DNA of 14,211 nucleotides from Chersky-267 sp034666965 (GCA_034666965.1 JAXDKT010000081.1:1-14211), one strand, 5' to 3'; positions 7,083 through 13,463 are shown, counted from the stretch's first letter. The notes: generated by a model from the sequence alone, not told the origin. Numbers and translations are program-made.

Positions 7083-8510
7083 TTACACTCGCGCCGACGG
7101 CGTCGTCGACTTGACAGTGGGGCGGGCCTGGCGACCCCGGCCCGGGCGGCCGAGGACATGCCCATCCGCGTACACGACCTCGCCGCGCGAGATCGTGGTG
7201 GTCACGGCACCGCGGACACGACGCCCGGCATACGGCGTCCAGCCGATCTTGCTCAGGACGAGGTCATCGGTGATCTCGAACTCCCGATCGAGGTCGACGA
7301 TCGCGATGTCGGCATCGAACCCGACGTCCAGGCGGCCCTTGTCGCCGAGGCCGAAGATCCTTGCCGGCGCAGCGGCCGTGGCCTCCGCGATCCGTTCGAG
7401 GCTGATGTGGCCGCCCGCGTGCGCATCGAGCAACAGCGACAGGTAGAACTGCGTGGACGGTGTCCCCGTGTGGGCCTTCCAGCCGTCGGTCCAGCCCGGT
7501 TCCTTCTCTTCGCGGGTGTGCGGCGCGTGATCGGTCGAGACGAGGTCGATCGTGCCGTCGCGGAGCGCTTGCCAGAGCGGTTCCGTGTTCGTCTCCGGAA
7601 CGTAGTACGACAAGGCGTACGAGCCCCAGCGCTCGATGTTCGCCCAGTCGTTGCCGAGGAACACGGCCCACGGATTCAGCTCGGCCGAGACTGCCTGGCC
7701 CGCGGACTTGGCGCCTCGCAACTGGTCGATGACGCCACGTGTCTGGATGTGGAGTAGATGGAGCGGCGTCGCGGTCGCCTTCTGGAGGCGGAGGAGCAGC
7801 GCCGCGGCGGTGTCCCAGATGATCCCGTCGTGGGCGGCATAGGCGCGCGCGTACGCGCGAAAGTCACGTTCGCCGCGCTGCCAGAAGCCATCCTCGATCG
7901 CGGCCATGAGGGCCTGGTCGTGGGGATGGACCATCAGCGGCAGGCCCGTCTCGCCGACCTTCTCGAAGATGCGCAGGAGCTCCCCATGGTCATGGACGCC
8001 GATTCCCGGCATATGCGGGTAATCGCGACCCGTGTCGACGACCATGAACACCTTGAACGCCGCGATGCCCATCGTCGCGAGCGCCGGGATCTCGTCGAGC
8101 ACGGTCCCGGCGGCATTGATGTTCCAGTCGACGATCGCCTTCTCTCGGTACAGGTCCATCATCCCGGCGAGGCGATCGACCGTGTTGGGCGGCGGCTGGA
8201 CGTTGGGCATGGCGAAGGACGTGGTGACGCCGCCGGCCGCGCACGCGGCGGTCGCGGTGACGATGTCCTCCTTGTGGGTGAAGCCGGGCTCGCGATGGTG
8301 GCTATGGACGTCGACGAGACCGGGAAGCAGGTGCTGGCCGGCCGCGTCGATCGTCGTCGTGGCCGCGATCAGGGTGCCCGGCGCCACGATCGCCGCGATC
8401 CGTCCGTCGCGGACGGCGAGGTCGGCCTGGGTCTGACCGGCTGGACCGACGACCGTCCCGCCGGTGATCGCGAGGTCGTAGATCACCGACCCGTCGGCTG
8501 CAGCGCTCAC
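7083..8510 (-). CDS. Dihydroorotase-like cyclic amidohydrolase
   Basis: A 475-residue metal-dependent amidohydrolase (dihydroorotase, allantoinase and hydantoinase group) that opens or closes a cyclic amide. Metal ligands are all present: His69-x-His71 in VDVHSHHREPG, the carboxylated Lys153 in FKVFM, His195 in MVHPH, His254 in LHLLHIQ, and Asp327 in STDHAPH. Substrate-site features of dihydroorotase proper are also kept: Arg73 after the HxH motif, HKEDI at 79-83 and Asn103 in AMPN, so a carboxylate-bearing ring is plausible. No pyrimidine biosynthesis genes are nearby; a catabolic ring-opening role is more likely. The start is GTG at 8510, which overlaps the hydrolase stop codon (GTGA). It is longer than typical dihydroorotases (about 420-430), partly from a basic C-terminal tail after residue 450. 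Automated names may be allantoinase or hydantoinase. Confidence 0.93.
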   Translation of the reverse strand: MSAAADGSVIYDLAITGGTVVGPAGQTQADLAVRDGRIAAIVAPGTLIAATTTIDAAGQHLLPGLVDVHSHHREPGFTHKEDIVTATAACAAGGVTTSFAMPNVQPPPNTVDRLAGMMDLYREKAIVDWNINAAGTVLDEIPALATMGIAAFKVFMVVDTGRDYPHMPGIGVHDHGELLRIFEKVGETGLPLMVHPHDQALMAAIEDGFWQRGERDFRAYARAYAAHDGIIWDTAAALLLRLQKATATPLHLLHIQTRGVIDQLRGAKSAGQAVSAELNPWAVFLGNDWANIERWGSYALSYYVPETNTEPLWQALRDGTIDLVSTDHAPHTREEKEPGWTDGWKAHTGTPSTQFYLSLLLDAHAGGHISLERIAEATAAAPARIFGLGDKGRLDVGFDADIAIVDLDREFEITDDLVLSKIGWTPYAGRRVRGAVTTTISRGEVVYADGHVLGRPGRGRQARPTVKSTTPSARV

Positions 8511-9454
8511 GGATTCGTCAGGTAGGTCACGTCCGACACCGGCCCGGTCTCGTGGACGTGAACGTCGCCGGCCGTGAGATACCGGCTGAACCATTCGGCG
8601 ATGAGCGGCGCGACGATGTCACGGTATTGCGCATACGCCCCGTAGTGCGTGGTGCCGGTCTGGACCACCAGCCGCTTGGGACCGCCCGCCTTCTTGTAGA
8701 GCGCGACGCTGTGATCCTCTGGGGTCGTGGCATCGTGCTCGACGCAGATGAACATCGCCGCGCGTGGCGAGATCCGGTCGACGACATCGATGGGTCGGTA
8801 CGCGAAGATCGCTTCGGCGCTGGCCAGGTAGACCTGCTTCGGCACGCGATCGTCTACGTCGGCCTTGATCGTCGTGGTTCGACGTTCCGGCGTCGGGACC
8901 ATGATCCCGTCGCGGGGTGCCACCATCTCACCGCCACCCGTCGAGGCCCGCTCCAGCCCGTCGAGGCGGAGCCGTTCGAGGAATTCGAGCCACTCGTGTT
9001 CCCGCCGCATCCGATGGAGCCAGTCACGCCCATCCGCGATCGGGACCTGGCTGACGATCGCCTGGAAGCGGTCGTCCAGCCCGGCGGCCATGATCGCGTT
9101 GCCGCCGCCGGTCCCGCCGGAGCCGAAAGCCCCCAGGCGGCGCGGGTCGATCTCCGAGCGAGTCTGGAGATAGGTCGCGGCACTCCGGTAATCCTCGACC
9201 TGCCCGCGCGGATCGAGGTACGTCGCGTCACCCTCTGAGTCGCCGAAGCCCCGGTAGTCGAAGACGAGGACGGCGATCCCGGCCGCAAGCAACGCGTCGT
9301 GGTAGGGCTGATAGAGCTTCGCGTCCCGGAGCCCCAGCCAGCCCGGCCCCTGGATCACGGCCGGAAGCGCCTGCTTCGTTGCCCCGTCCGGGAGCATCAG
9401 GGTCCCCGCGAGCGAGACGCCATGACTGTAGAAACGCACCAGCTCGGTGGTCAT
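8507..9454 (-). CDS. Alpha/beta hydrolase fold protein lacking the usual nucleophile serine
   Basis: A 315-residue alpha/beta hydrolase, closest by eye to the YcjY-type serine hydrolases: FDYRGFGDSEG at 65-75, LDPRGQVEDYRSA at 80-92 and IVSQVP at 133-138. In those relatives the nucleophile elbow reads G-T-S-Y-S-G-G; the gap-free equivalent here is G-S-G-G-T-G-G (111-117), so the nucleophile position is Gly113 and the only serine, Ser112, is one residue early. The probable acid (Asp241 in EHDATTP) and His270 (TTHYGAY) are kept. It may use Ser112, another mechanism such as a His-Asp-driven lyase or decarboxylase reaction, or be inactive. The ATG at 9454 has AGAGG a few bases upstream. It is the first gene of the operon with the amidohydrolase and the LLM enzyme. 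No signal peptide is seen, so it should act in the cytoplasm. Confidence 0.9.
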   Translation of the reverse strand: MTTELVRFYSHGVSLAGTLMLPDGATKQALPAVIQGPGWLGLRDAKLYQPYHDALLAAGIAVLVFDYRGFGDSEGDATYLDPRGQVEDYRSAATYLQTRSEIDPRRLGAFGSGGTGGGNAIMAAGLDDRFQAIVSQVPIADGRDWLHRMRREHEWLEFLERLRLDGLERASTGGGEMVAPRDGIMVPTPERRTTTIKADVDDRVPKQVYLASAEAIFAYRPIDVVDRISPRAAMFICVEHDATTPEDHSVALYKKAGGPKRLVVQTGTTHYGAYAQYRDIVAPLIAEWFSRYLTAGDVHVHETGPVSDVTYLTNP

Positions 9455-9512
9455 CGACCTCTCTCATGGTGGGTGTCGAACCCGTCCGGCTGGGGGACCG
9501 TAGCGAACACCA

Positions 9513-9530
9513 GCTACACGATAATGTAGC
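9513..9530. promoter_or_regulatory. Perfect palindrome, candidate operator
   Basis: GCTACA (9513-9518) and TGTAGC (9525-9530) form a perfect 6-base inverted repeat with a 6-base AT-rich centre in otherwise GC-rich DNA. It covers the -10 box of the minus-strand promoter of the hydrolase operon, 60-76 bases before the start codon, which is where a repressor site would be expected. The GntR regulator encoded immediately upstream is the obvious candidate ligand, by inference only. Confidence 0.45.
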
Positions 9531-9551
9531 CAAATCGGTATCCTTTGTCTA
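9523..9551 (-). promoter_or_regulatory. Putative promoter of the hydrolase-amidohydrolase-LLM operon
   Basis: On the minus strand TAGACA (9551-9546, five of six to TTGACA) is followed after exactly 17 bases by TACATT (9528-9523, four of six to TATAAT). Start of transcription would be near 9516, leaving a leader of about 60 bases. The -35 box lies in TGTCTACA (9546-9553), which has the GT-C/T-AC core described for operators of FadR-type GntR regulators. This is the most AT-rich spot of the 266-bp gap 9455-9720; the rest of the gap shows no gene, only short GC stems. Confidence 0.5.
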
Positions 9552-9720
9552 CAGGCACCGATCGCGCTCGTCCGCCGCGTCCGCGGATGTCGATACCCAG
9601 CGGGCCAGGGCGGCCCGGGCGAACGGCCGGATCGCCGGTATGTGGTGCAGCGCGAATACCGATGGTTCCGCGCGCTCGCTCCCCGCGGTCGGCTCCCGAA
9701 CGGTCTGGGCCCGCTCCGAC

Positions 9721-10455
9721 CTAGCGGTTCTGTCGACGGTCGGCGCGATCGCGCGCCTCGGCTTCCTTGATGTAGCGGCGGATGAGGAGGGCGACCCGCC
9801 GGTAGTGGCCGCCGAGTTGGGCCACGGCGCGATCGGCGTCGCCGGTCCGGACCGCCTCGAAGAACTGCTCGTGGATCGACTCCGAGTGCTGGATCGTCGC
9901 CCAGCGCAGGACACGGGCGACCTCCTGGCGCAGCCGCATGACCAGCGATACGAGGCGCGGCCGCCCGGTCACGGAATAGAGCCGGTAGTAGAAACGCTCA
10001 CGTGCGGCGAGCTGGTCGTCCGGCGAGTGCGCCTCCTGCATCTCCTTGAACAGGCCCTCGAGGTCCTCGAGATCCTCGTCGGTGAGGAGGGGCAGGGCCA
10101 CCCGGACGGCGTGGCCCTCGAGCAGGATGCGCAGCTCATACACCTCGTCCACATCGTCGGCATCGAGGGCGGTGACCGTGAATCCGCGATTGGGTTCCGA
10201 CGAGACGAGGCCTTCGTATTCGAGCGCCCGCAGCGCCTCGCGAACGGGGATGCGGCTTGTGCCGAATGTCTCGGCGAGCTCCTCCTGGCGAAGGCGGGCA
10301 CCGGGGGCGAGCACGCCGGCCAGGATCGCCTTGCGGACGGACTCGAGCACGAGCTCCTGGGCGGTGACGTTTCGTTCGCGCGCATCGTCGATGATCGCGA
10401 CCAGCTTTTCCTGCTGCTGTGCGCGAGACCCGTTGTCGCTGACCGTCTCTCTCAC
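9721..10455 (-). CDS. GntR family transcriptional regulator, FCD (FadR/VanR) subfamily
   Basis: DNA-binding regulator, 244 residues. A winged helix-turn-helix spans about 30-95: the ILAGVLAPGARLRQEELAE stretch (44-62), SRIPVREALRALEYEGLV (67-84) and the wing RGFTV (90-94). An FCD effector domain covers about 102-228, with the ELRILLE motif at 107-113. FCD proteins usually bind a metal through an Asp and three His. Here His195 and His217 are kept, but the position of the first His (the FH motif) is Tyr156 and the Asp position is Arg152, so the metal site looks altered. The start is taken as GTG at 10455 with GGAG 8 bases upstream; a GTG at 10566 extends the frame through DNA of non-coding character. 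It lies directly upstream of, and on the same strand as, the hydrolase operon and probably controls it in response to a carboxylate. Confidence 0.9.
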   Translation of the reverse strand: MRETVSDNGSRAQQQEKLVAIIDDARERNVTAQELVLESVRKAILAGVLAPGARLRQEELAETFGTSRIPVREALRALEYEGLVSSEPNRGFTVTALDADDVDEVYELRILLEGHAVRVALPLLTDEDLEDLEGLFKEMQEAHSPDDQLAARERFYYRLYSVTGRPRLVSLVMRLRQEVARVLRWATIQHSESIHEQFFEAVRTGDADRAVAQLGGHYRRVALLIRRYIKEAEARDRADRRQNR

Positions 10456-10599
10456 CCCACCATCTCCACTCCTACGTCGATGTCCATCGCGCGCCACCGT
10501 GCGGCCGACCATCGTCGCACGACAGCGGGGCAACTCACCACACGTCGCCGTTGATTTCACCCGCACGTGGCTCGCTCCGGATTCTGGGCAGGTTCGGAC

Positions 10600-10623
10600 A
10601 GGAGGTCGTTTCGATCACCTCCT
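10600..10623. other. Hairpin at the 3' end of the small membrane protein gene
   Basis: AGGAGGT (10600-10606) and ACCTCCT (10617-10623) form a perfect 7-base stem with a 10-base loop at the stop codon. A second, mutually exclusive stem uses CCTCC (10619-10623 region) with GGAGG near 10629-10633. Neither is followed by a T tract. It may terminate or protect the transcript. The rest of the 159-bp gap to the GntR start (10456-10614) shows nothing clear. Confidence 0.3.
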
Positions 10624-10785
10624 TTGAAGGAGGACAAGGGCGCCTGCGACCACGAGCACGGCGATTCCAGCGACAAAGATCCAGTTCCCCCACCAAAGAT
10701 CGCGGTTGATCCGGCCAAGCACGATGAGGATCGCGGAGACCACCGCGAGCAGGGACGCGAGTGGACGAGACCTCAACCGAGACAT
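10615..10785 (-). CDS. Small two-helix membrane protein, function unknown
   Basis: A 56-residue hypothetical protein. It begins with a short basic stretch (MSRLRSR), then one hydrophobic helix at about 8-24, a loop GRINRDLWWGNW (24-35) with paired tryptophans at the membrane boundary, and a second helix at about 36-53, ending in QRR. The ATG at 10785 is chosen because GGAGG stands 9 bases upstream; a longer frame to 10965 has no good site and a composition unlike a protein. The last codons and stop contain AAAGGAGGTGA, an exact match to the complement of the 16S rRNA 3' tail, but no suitably placed start codon follows. I do not recognise a family. Neighbours (GntR regulator downstream, AraC module divergent) give no clue to its role. 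Confidence 0.6.
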   Translation of the reverse strand: MSRLRSRPLASLLAVVSAILIVLGRINRDLWWGNWIFVAGIAVLVVAGALVLLQRR

Positions 10786-10860
10786 CACCTGGTTCCTCCG
10801 ATCTCTGCGGCTGAGGCCCCTCGCTCGCCGACCGATCACACTCCCAAGGGTCGTGAGGCT

Positions 10861-10889
10861 ATTGTCCGCCCCCTCGATCGGAATGCGAA
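10861..10889 (-). promoter_or_regulatory. Putative promoter of the small membrane protein gene
   Basis: On the minus strand TTCGCA (10889-10884) and GACAAT (10866-10861), each four of six to the consensus, are spaced by 17 bases, about 75 bases upstream of the start codon. A 6-base inverted repeat GAATGC/GCATTC (10881-10886 and 10898-10903) overlaps the -35 box. Weak evidence in a GC-rich background. Confidence 0.3.
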
Positions 10890-10969
10890 CATTCATGGCA
10901 TTCGCGTGCTCAAGTCCTGTCGGGCGCGCCATCGCACTGCGCGGATCTGAGCGATTGCGCCGCATCGCG

Positions 10970-10975
10970 TAGCGT
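10970..10975 (+). promoter_or_regulatory. TAnnnT -10 box, possible leaderless start of the AraC gene
   Basis: TAGCGT ends six bases before the ATG at 10982, and no Shine-Dalgarno sequence precedes that ATG. This spacing is typical of leaderless transcripts in Actinomycetota and related high-GC groups. The -35 region (around 10946-10952) is only a poor match. Confidence 0.35.
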
Positions 10976-10981
10976 TACCGG

Positions 10982-11482
10982 ATGAGCGTCGAGACCGAGG
11001 ATCTCAACCGGCGCCTGCTGCGCGCCCGCGATGCGATGGACCGCTCGTACGCCAAGCCGCTGGACGTCCGCACGGTCGCCTCGGTCGCCCACATCTCGCC
11101 GGCGCACTTCAGCCGGAGCTTCCGGGCGGTGTTCGGCGAGACACCGCACCGCTACCTGCAGCGCCGGCGGGTGGAGCGCGCCATGTTCCTGCTGCGCGAG
11201 AGTGATCGGAGCGTCACGGACATCTGCTTCGACGTCGCCTTCACGAGCCTGGGAACCTTCAGCCGGACCTTCCGCGAGATCGTGGGCGAGACGCCGTCCG
11301 GTTATCGCCGCGGCCATGGGCCAATCCTCGCGCCCCACTGTGTTCAGCTCGCGGCGATGCGGCCGCGGGTGGCGGTTGGGGAAGCCATGCAATCGAGCAG
11401 TTTTGGAGAAGCGGTCGCGGGCGATCCCGCCCTAGGGTGGGTGACGTCCACGCGTCGCCACCAGGGAGAACGCACGAGATGA
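10982..11482 (+). CDS. Compact AraC family transcriptional regulator
   Basis: A 166-residue DNA-binding protein made of little more than the AraC double helix-turn-helix: first HTH at about 28-50 (LDVRTVASVAHISPAHFSRSF), second at about 78-101, with the family signature running through DICFDVAFTSLGTFSRTF and the GETPSGYRR end at 102-110. No separate ligand-binding domain precedes it, so sensing must come from the short, weakly conserved C-terminal tail (111-166) or from a partner. Its stop overlaps the VOC start (ATGA), and a DUF1801 gene follows; AraC - VOC - DUF1801 is a recurrent actinobacterial-type gene order. It probably regulates this small operon. The start is well supported by homology length, but has no ribosome site. 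Confidence 0.92.
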   Translation: MSVETEDLNRRLLRARDAMDRSYAKPLDVRTVASVAHISPAHFSRSFRAVFGETPHRYLQRRRVERAMFLLRESDRSVTDICFDVAFTSLGTFSRTFREIVGETPSGYRRGHGPILAPHCVQLAAMRPRVAVGEAMQSSSFGEAVAGDPALGWVTSTRRHQGERTR

Positions 11483-11910
11483 TCACCAGGCTCAACGTGG
11501 CCTCGATCTACGTCCTCGACAAGGACGAGGCGCTCGACTTCTACGTCAACAAGCTCGGGCTCGAAAAGGGCAACGACGTCCGCCAGGGCGACTACCGCTG
11601 GCTCACGATCCGGGTGCCGGGCGAGCCAGGCACCGAGGTCTCGCTGGAGCAGCCGGGCCCGCCGCTGCATGACGAAGCCACCGCGGAGCAGCTTCGCGAG
11701 CTCATCACGAAGGGGGCGCTGGGCGGCCTGGTGTTCATGACCGACGATGCTCACGGTCTCTACGAGGCGCTCAAGGCGCGCGGCGTCACCGACTTCACGC
11801 AGGAACCCACCGAGCACTTCTACGGCACGGACATGGGCCTTCGCGATCCGTTCGGCAACCCGATCCGGATCCTGCAGCAGGGGAAGGCGGCCCAGAAGGC
11901 CACGGTCTGA
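11479..11910 (+). CDS. VOC (glyoxalase/bleomycin resistance) family protein
   Basis: A 143-residue protein of the vicinal oxygen chelate fold with the usual paired beta-alpha-beta-beta-beta modules: first module from IYVLDKDEALDFYVNKLGLE (10-29), second from GGLVFMTDDAHGLYEALKARG (82-102) to RDPFGNPIRIL (122-132). In metal-dependent members the strand after the DPxGN motif carries a Glu ligand; here the residues are Arg130-Ile131, and the first-strand His is also absent, so glyoxalase I activity is unlikely. It may bind a small molecule or drug. The ATG at 11479 has GGGAGA about 9 bases upstream and overlaps the AraC stop codon; an earlier ATG at 11437 lies within the AraC gene. Confidence 0.92.
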   Translation: MITRLNVASIYVLDKDEALDFYVNKLGLEKGNDVRQGDYRWLTIRVPGEPGTEVSLEQPGPPLHDEATAEQLRELITKGALGGLVFMTDDAHGLYEALKARGVTDFTQEPTEHFYGTDMGLRDPFGNPIRILQQGKAAQKATV

Positions 11911-11941
11911 AACCGACGCCAAACGAAGGAGAGAAGCCGAG

Positions 11942-12424
11942 ATGCCCAAGAAGCAGGCAACGAAGTCCAGGTACCAGACGCGCGACGCCGACAGAGTCTG
12001 GAGCGAGGAAGAGCGCGCCGCGATGCAGGCGAGCGCCCAGGAACGGAAGGCCGCTTCGAAGCGCAGCCCCGCCGAGGAACGGACCGCGGGCCTGCAGGCC
12101 CTCAAGGACGGCATCGCCAAGATGCCGGAGGACGACCGGGCGATGGCGGAGCGGATCCACGCCATCGTCACGGCCGCCGCGCCTTCCCTCTCCCCGAAGA
12201 CGTACTACGGCATGCCCGCGTACGCGAGGGAGGGCAAGGATGGCAAGGTGATCGCCTTCTTCAAGCCCAAGTCGAAGTTCAAGGTCCGCTATTCGACCTT
12301 CGGCTTCCAGGCCGACGCGAGCCTCGACGACGGCGACATGTGGCCGACCGAGTTCGCCGTGATCAAGCTCACCCCAAGCGTGGAGGCGCGCATTGCCGAC
12401 CTCGTCAAGAAGGCCGCGGGCTGA
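11942..12424 (+). CDS. DUF1801 / YdhG-like domain protein
   Basis: A 160-residue protein. Residues 1-45 are charged and probably flexible (MPKKQATKSRYQTRD and a run of Glu/Arg/Ala). A YdhG/DUF1801 domain follows at about 50-158: a helix with MPEDDRAMAERIHAIV at 61-76, the characteristic PKTYYGMPAYAREGKDGKVI (85-104), FFKPKSKFKVRYSTFGF (106-122), then a C-terminal helix after KLTPSVEARI. The family is poorly characterised; some members are annotated as iron chaperones because of a frataxin-like fold, which is not evidence of function here. The ATG at 11942 is preceded by GAAGGAGA at about 9 bases. It is the third gene of the AraC operon, 31 bp after the VOC gene. Confidence 0.9.
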   Translation: MPKKQATKSRYQTRDADRVWSEEERAAMQASAQERKAASKRSPAEERTAGLQALKDGIAKMPEDDRAMAERIHAIVTAAAPSLSPKTYYGMPAYAREGKDGKVIAFFKPKSKFKVRYSTFGFQADASLDDGDMWPTEFAVIKLTPSVEARIADLVKKAAG

Positions 12425-12550
12425 GGCCTGACCGGCGACTGGGGCGTCATCTCGGTCCGGGGCGCCCGCGGGAGCCGGCCGGACGCGGGCGATAGGAAAG
12501 CATCTGGCGCGGAATGCGGACGGCGTCTACCCTGACGCGGCAGCCCTTTG

Positions 12551-12578
12551 GGCCGGCCCTGATCCAGGGTGGCCGGCC
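12551..12578. other. Large GC-rich hairpin upstream of the SDH-type protease gene
   Basis: Two copies of GGCCGGCC (12551-12558 and 12571-12578) flank CCTG-ATC-CAGG, so an extended stem with a small bulge can form, ending about 30 bases before the next start codon. There is no T tract. It could end the AraC operon or act as a leader structure for the following gene. A TAnnnT box (TACCCT, 12528-12533) just before it is a weak promoter candidate; if used, the hairpin would be in the 5' leader. The 184-bp gap 12425-12608 holds nothing else clear. Confidence 0.35.
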
Positions 12579-12608
12579 GGGACGGCACGGCCCGAACAGG
12601 TGATGGCG

Positions 12609-13463
12609 ATGTCATTCTTCGACGTGTTGTGGCTGTTCTTCATCTTCTCCACGCTTCAGCCGATCCTGCGTCAGCGCTGGCTCGAAGCCCAGCGCGTGCG
12701 CGCGTTCCGGCAGCTCGAGCAGCGCAGGCAGAGCCGGGTGATCGGCCTCATCCATCGCCAGGAGACGATGAGCTTCCTGGGCTTTCCGATCGCCCGCTAC
12801 ATCGACATCGAGGATTCGGAGCGGCTGTTGCGAGCGATCGCGATGACGAGCCCGACCGTCCCGATCGACCTGATCCTGCACACGCCCGGCGGGCTCGTGC
12901 TGGCCGCCGAGCAGATCGCCTTCGCGCTCAAGCGGCACCCGGCGAAGGTGACCGTGTTCGTGCCCCATTACGCGATGAGCGGCGGAACCCTGATCGCCCT
13001 GGCCACCGACGAGATCGTGATGGGGGAGAATGCCGTCCTTGGCCCGGTGGACCCCCAGCTCGGCCAGTCCCCGGCGGCCTCGATTGTCAAGGTCCTCGAG
13101 CGCAAGCCGATCAAGGAGATCGACGACCAGACGATCATCCAGGCCGATCTTGCCGAGAAGGCGCTGCGCCAGGTCGAAGGCACCGTCCGCGATCTCCTCA
13201 GCGAACGGCTGCCGGAGGACCAGGCGGCGACGCTCGCCCACACCCTCGCCGGCGGCACGTGGACCCACGACTACCCGATCAGAGTGAGCGAAGCGCGTGA
13301 GCTGGGACTGACGGTCTCGACCGACCTGCCTGACGAGGTCTTCGAATTGATGGGGCTCTATCCCCAGACCACCCAGCGACGGCCATCGGTCGAGTACATC
13401 CCGCTGCCCTACGGGCGACCGGAGCGTGAGAGCGGACGACCGGCGCCGAGGGACTCGAAGTAA
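12609..13463 (+). CDS. Membrane-anchored SDH/ClpP-like serine protease
   Basis: A 284-residue protein of the serine dehydrogenase proteinase (SDH_sah) family of the ClpP/crotonase-type peptidases. One hydrophobic helix at about 2-20 anchors it; it is followed by a basic, coiled-coil-prone stretch (21-45) and the protease domain: HTPGG at 91-95 (oxyanion glycines), YAMSGGT at 121-127 with the likely nucleophile Ser124, LATDEIVMGENAVLGPVDPQ (131-150), and a C-terminal GGTWTHDYPI at 215-224. Family members are thought to act in membrane protein quality control, but the substrates are unknown. Three start codons are in frame (GTG 12600, ATG 12603, ATG 12609); 12609 has AGGTG at 6 bases and is preferred. 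No partner such as NfeD or an ATPase is visible beside it; the next gene converges. Confidence 0.9.
   Translation: MSFFDVLWLFFIFSTLQPILRQRWLEAQRVRAFRQLEQRRQSRVIGLIHRQETMSFLGFPIARYIDIEDSERLLRAIAMTSPTVPIDLILHTPGGLVLAAEQIAFALKRHPAKVTVFVPHYAMSGGTLIALATDEIVMGENAVLGPVDPQLGQSPAASIVKVLERKPIKEIDDQTIIQADLAEKALRQVEGTVRDLLSERLPEDQAATLAHTLAGGTWTHDYPIRVSEARELGLTVSTDLPDEVFELMGLYPQTTQRRPSVEYIPLPYGRPERESGRPAPRDSK

Noticed and set aside
5501..7114. Plus-strand open frame of 537 codons spanning the AMDase-like gene, the gap and the LLM gene
   Set aside because: It runs out of frame through one real gene and antisense through another; no motif, and Arg/Ser/Pro-rich composition.
9379..10554. Plus-strand open frame of 391 codons opposite the GntR gene
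   Set aside because: Antisense shadow of the regulator and promoter region; no recognisable domain.
10613..10625. Exact 13-base match to the 3' tail of 16S rRNA on the plus strand (a perfect anti-Shine-Dalgarno stretch)
   Set aside because: The flanking bases do not resemble 16S rRNA, so it is not an rRNA fragment. On the minus strand it reads as a perfect Shine-Dalgarno sequence, but no start codon follows at a usable distance.
10567..10950. Plus-strand open frame of 127 codons opposite the small membrane protein
   Set aside because: No ribosome site and a His/Asp/Pro-rich composition; the minus strand shows two clean helices and a good ribosome site.
11417..11438. GCGGG-CGAT-CCCGC hairpin plus TAGGGT as an internal promoter of the VOC gene
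   Set aside because: It lies within the AraC coding region, no -35 box is found at a proper distance, and the ATGA overlap points to translation from the upstream transcript.
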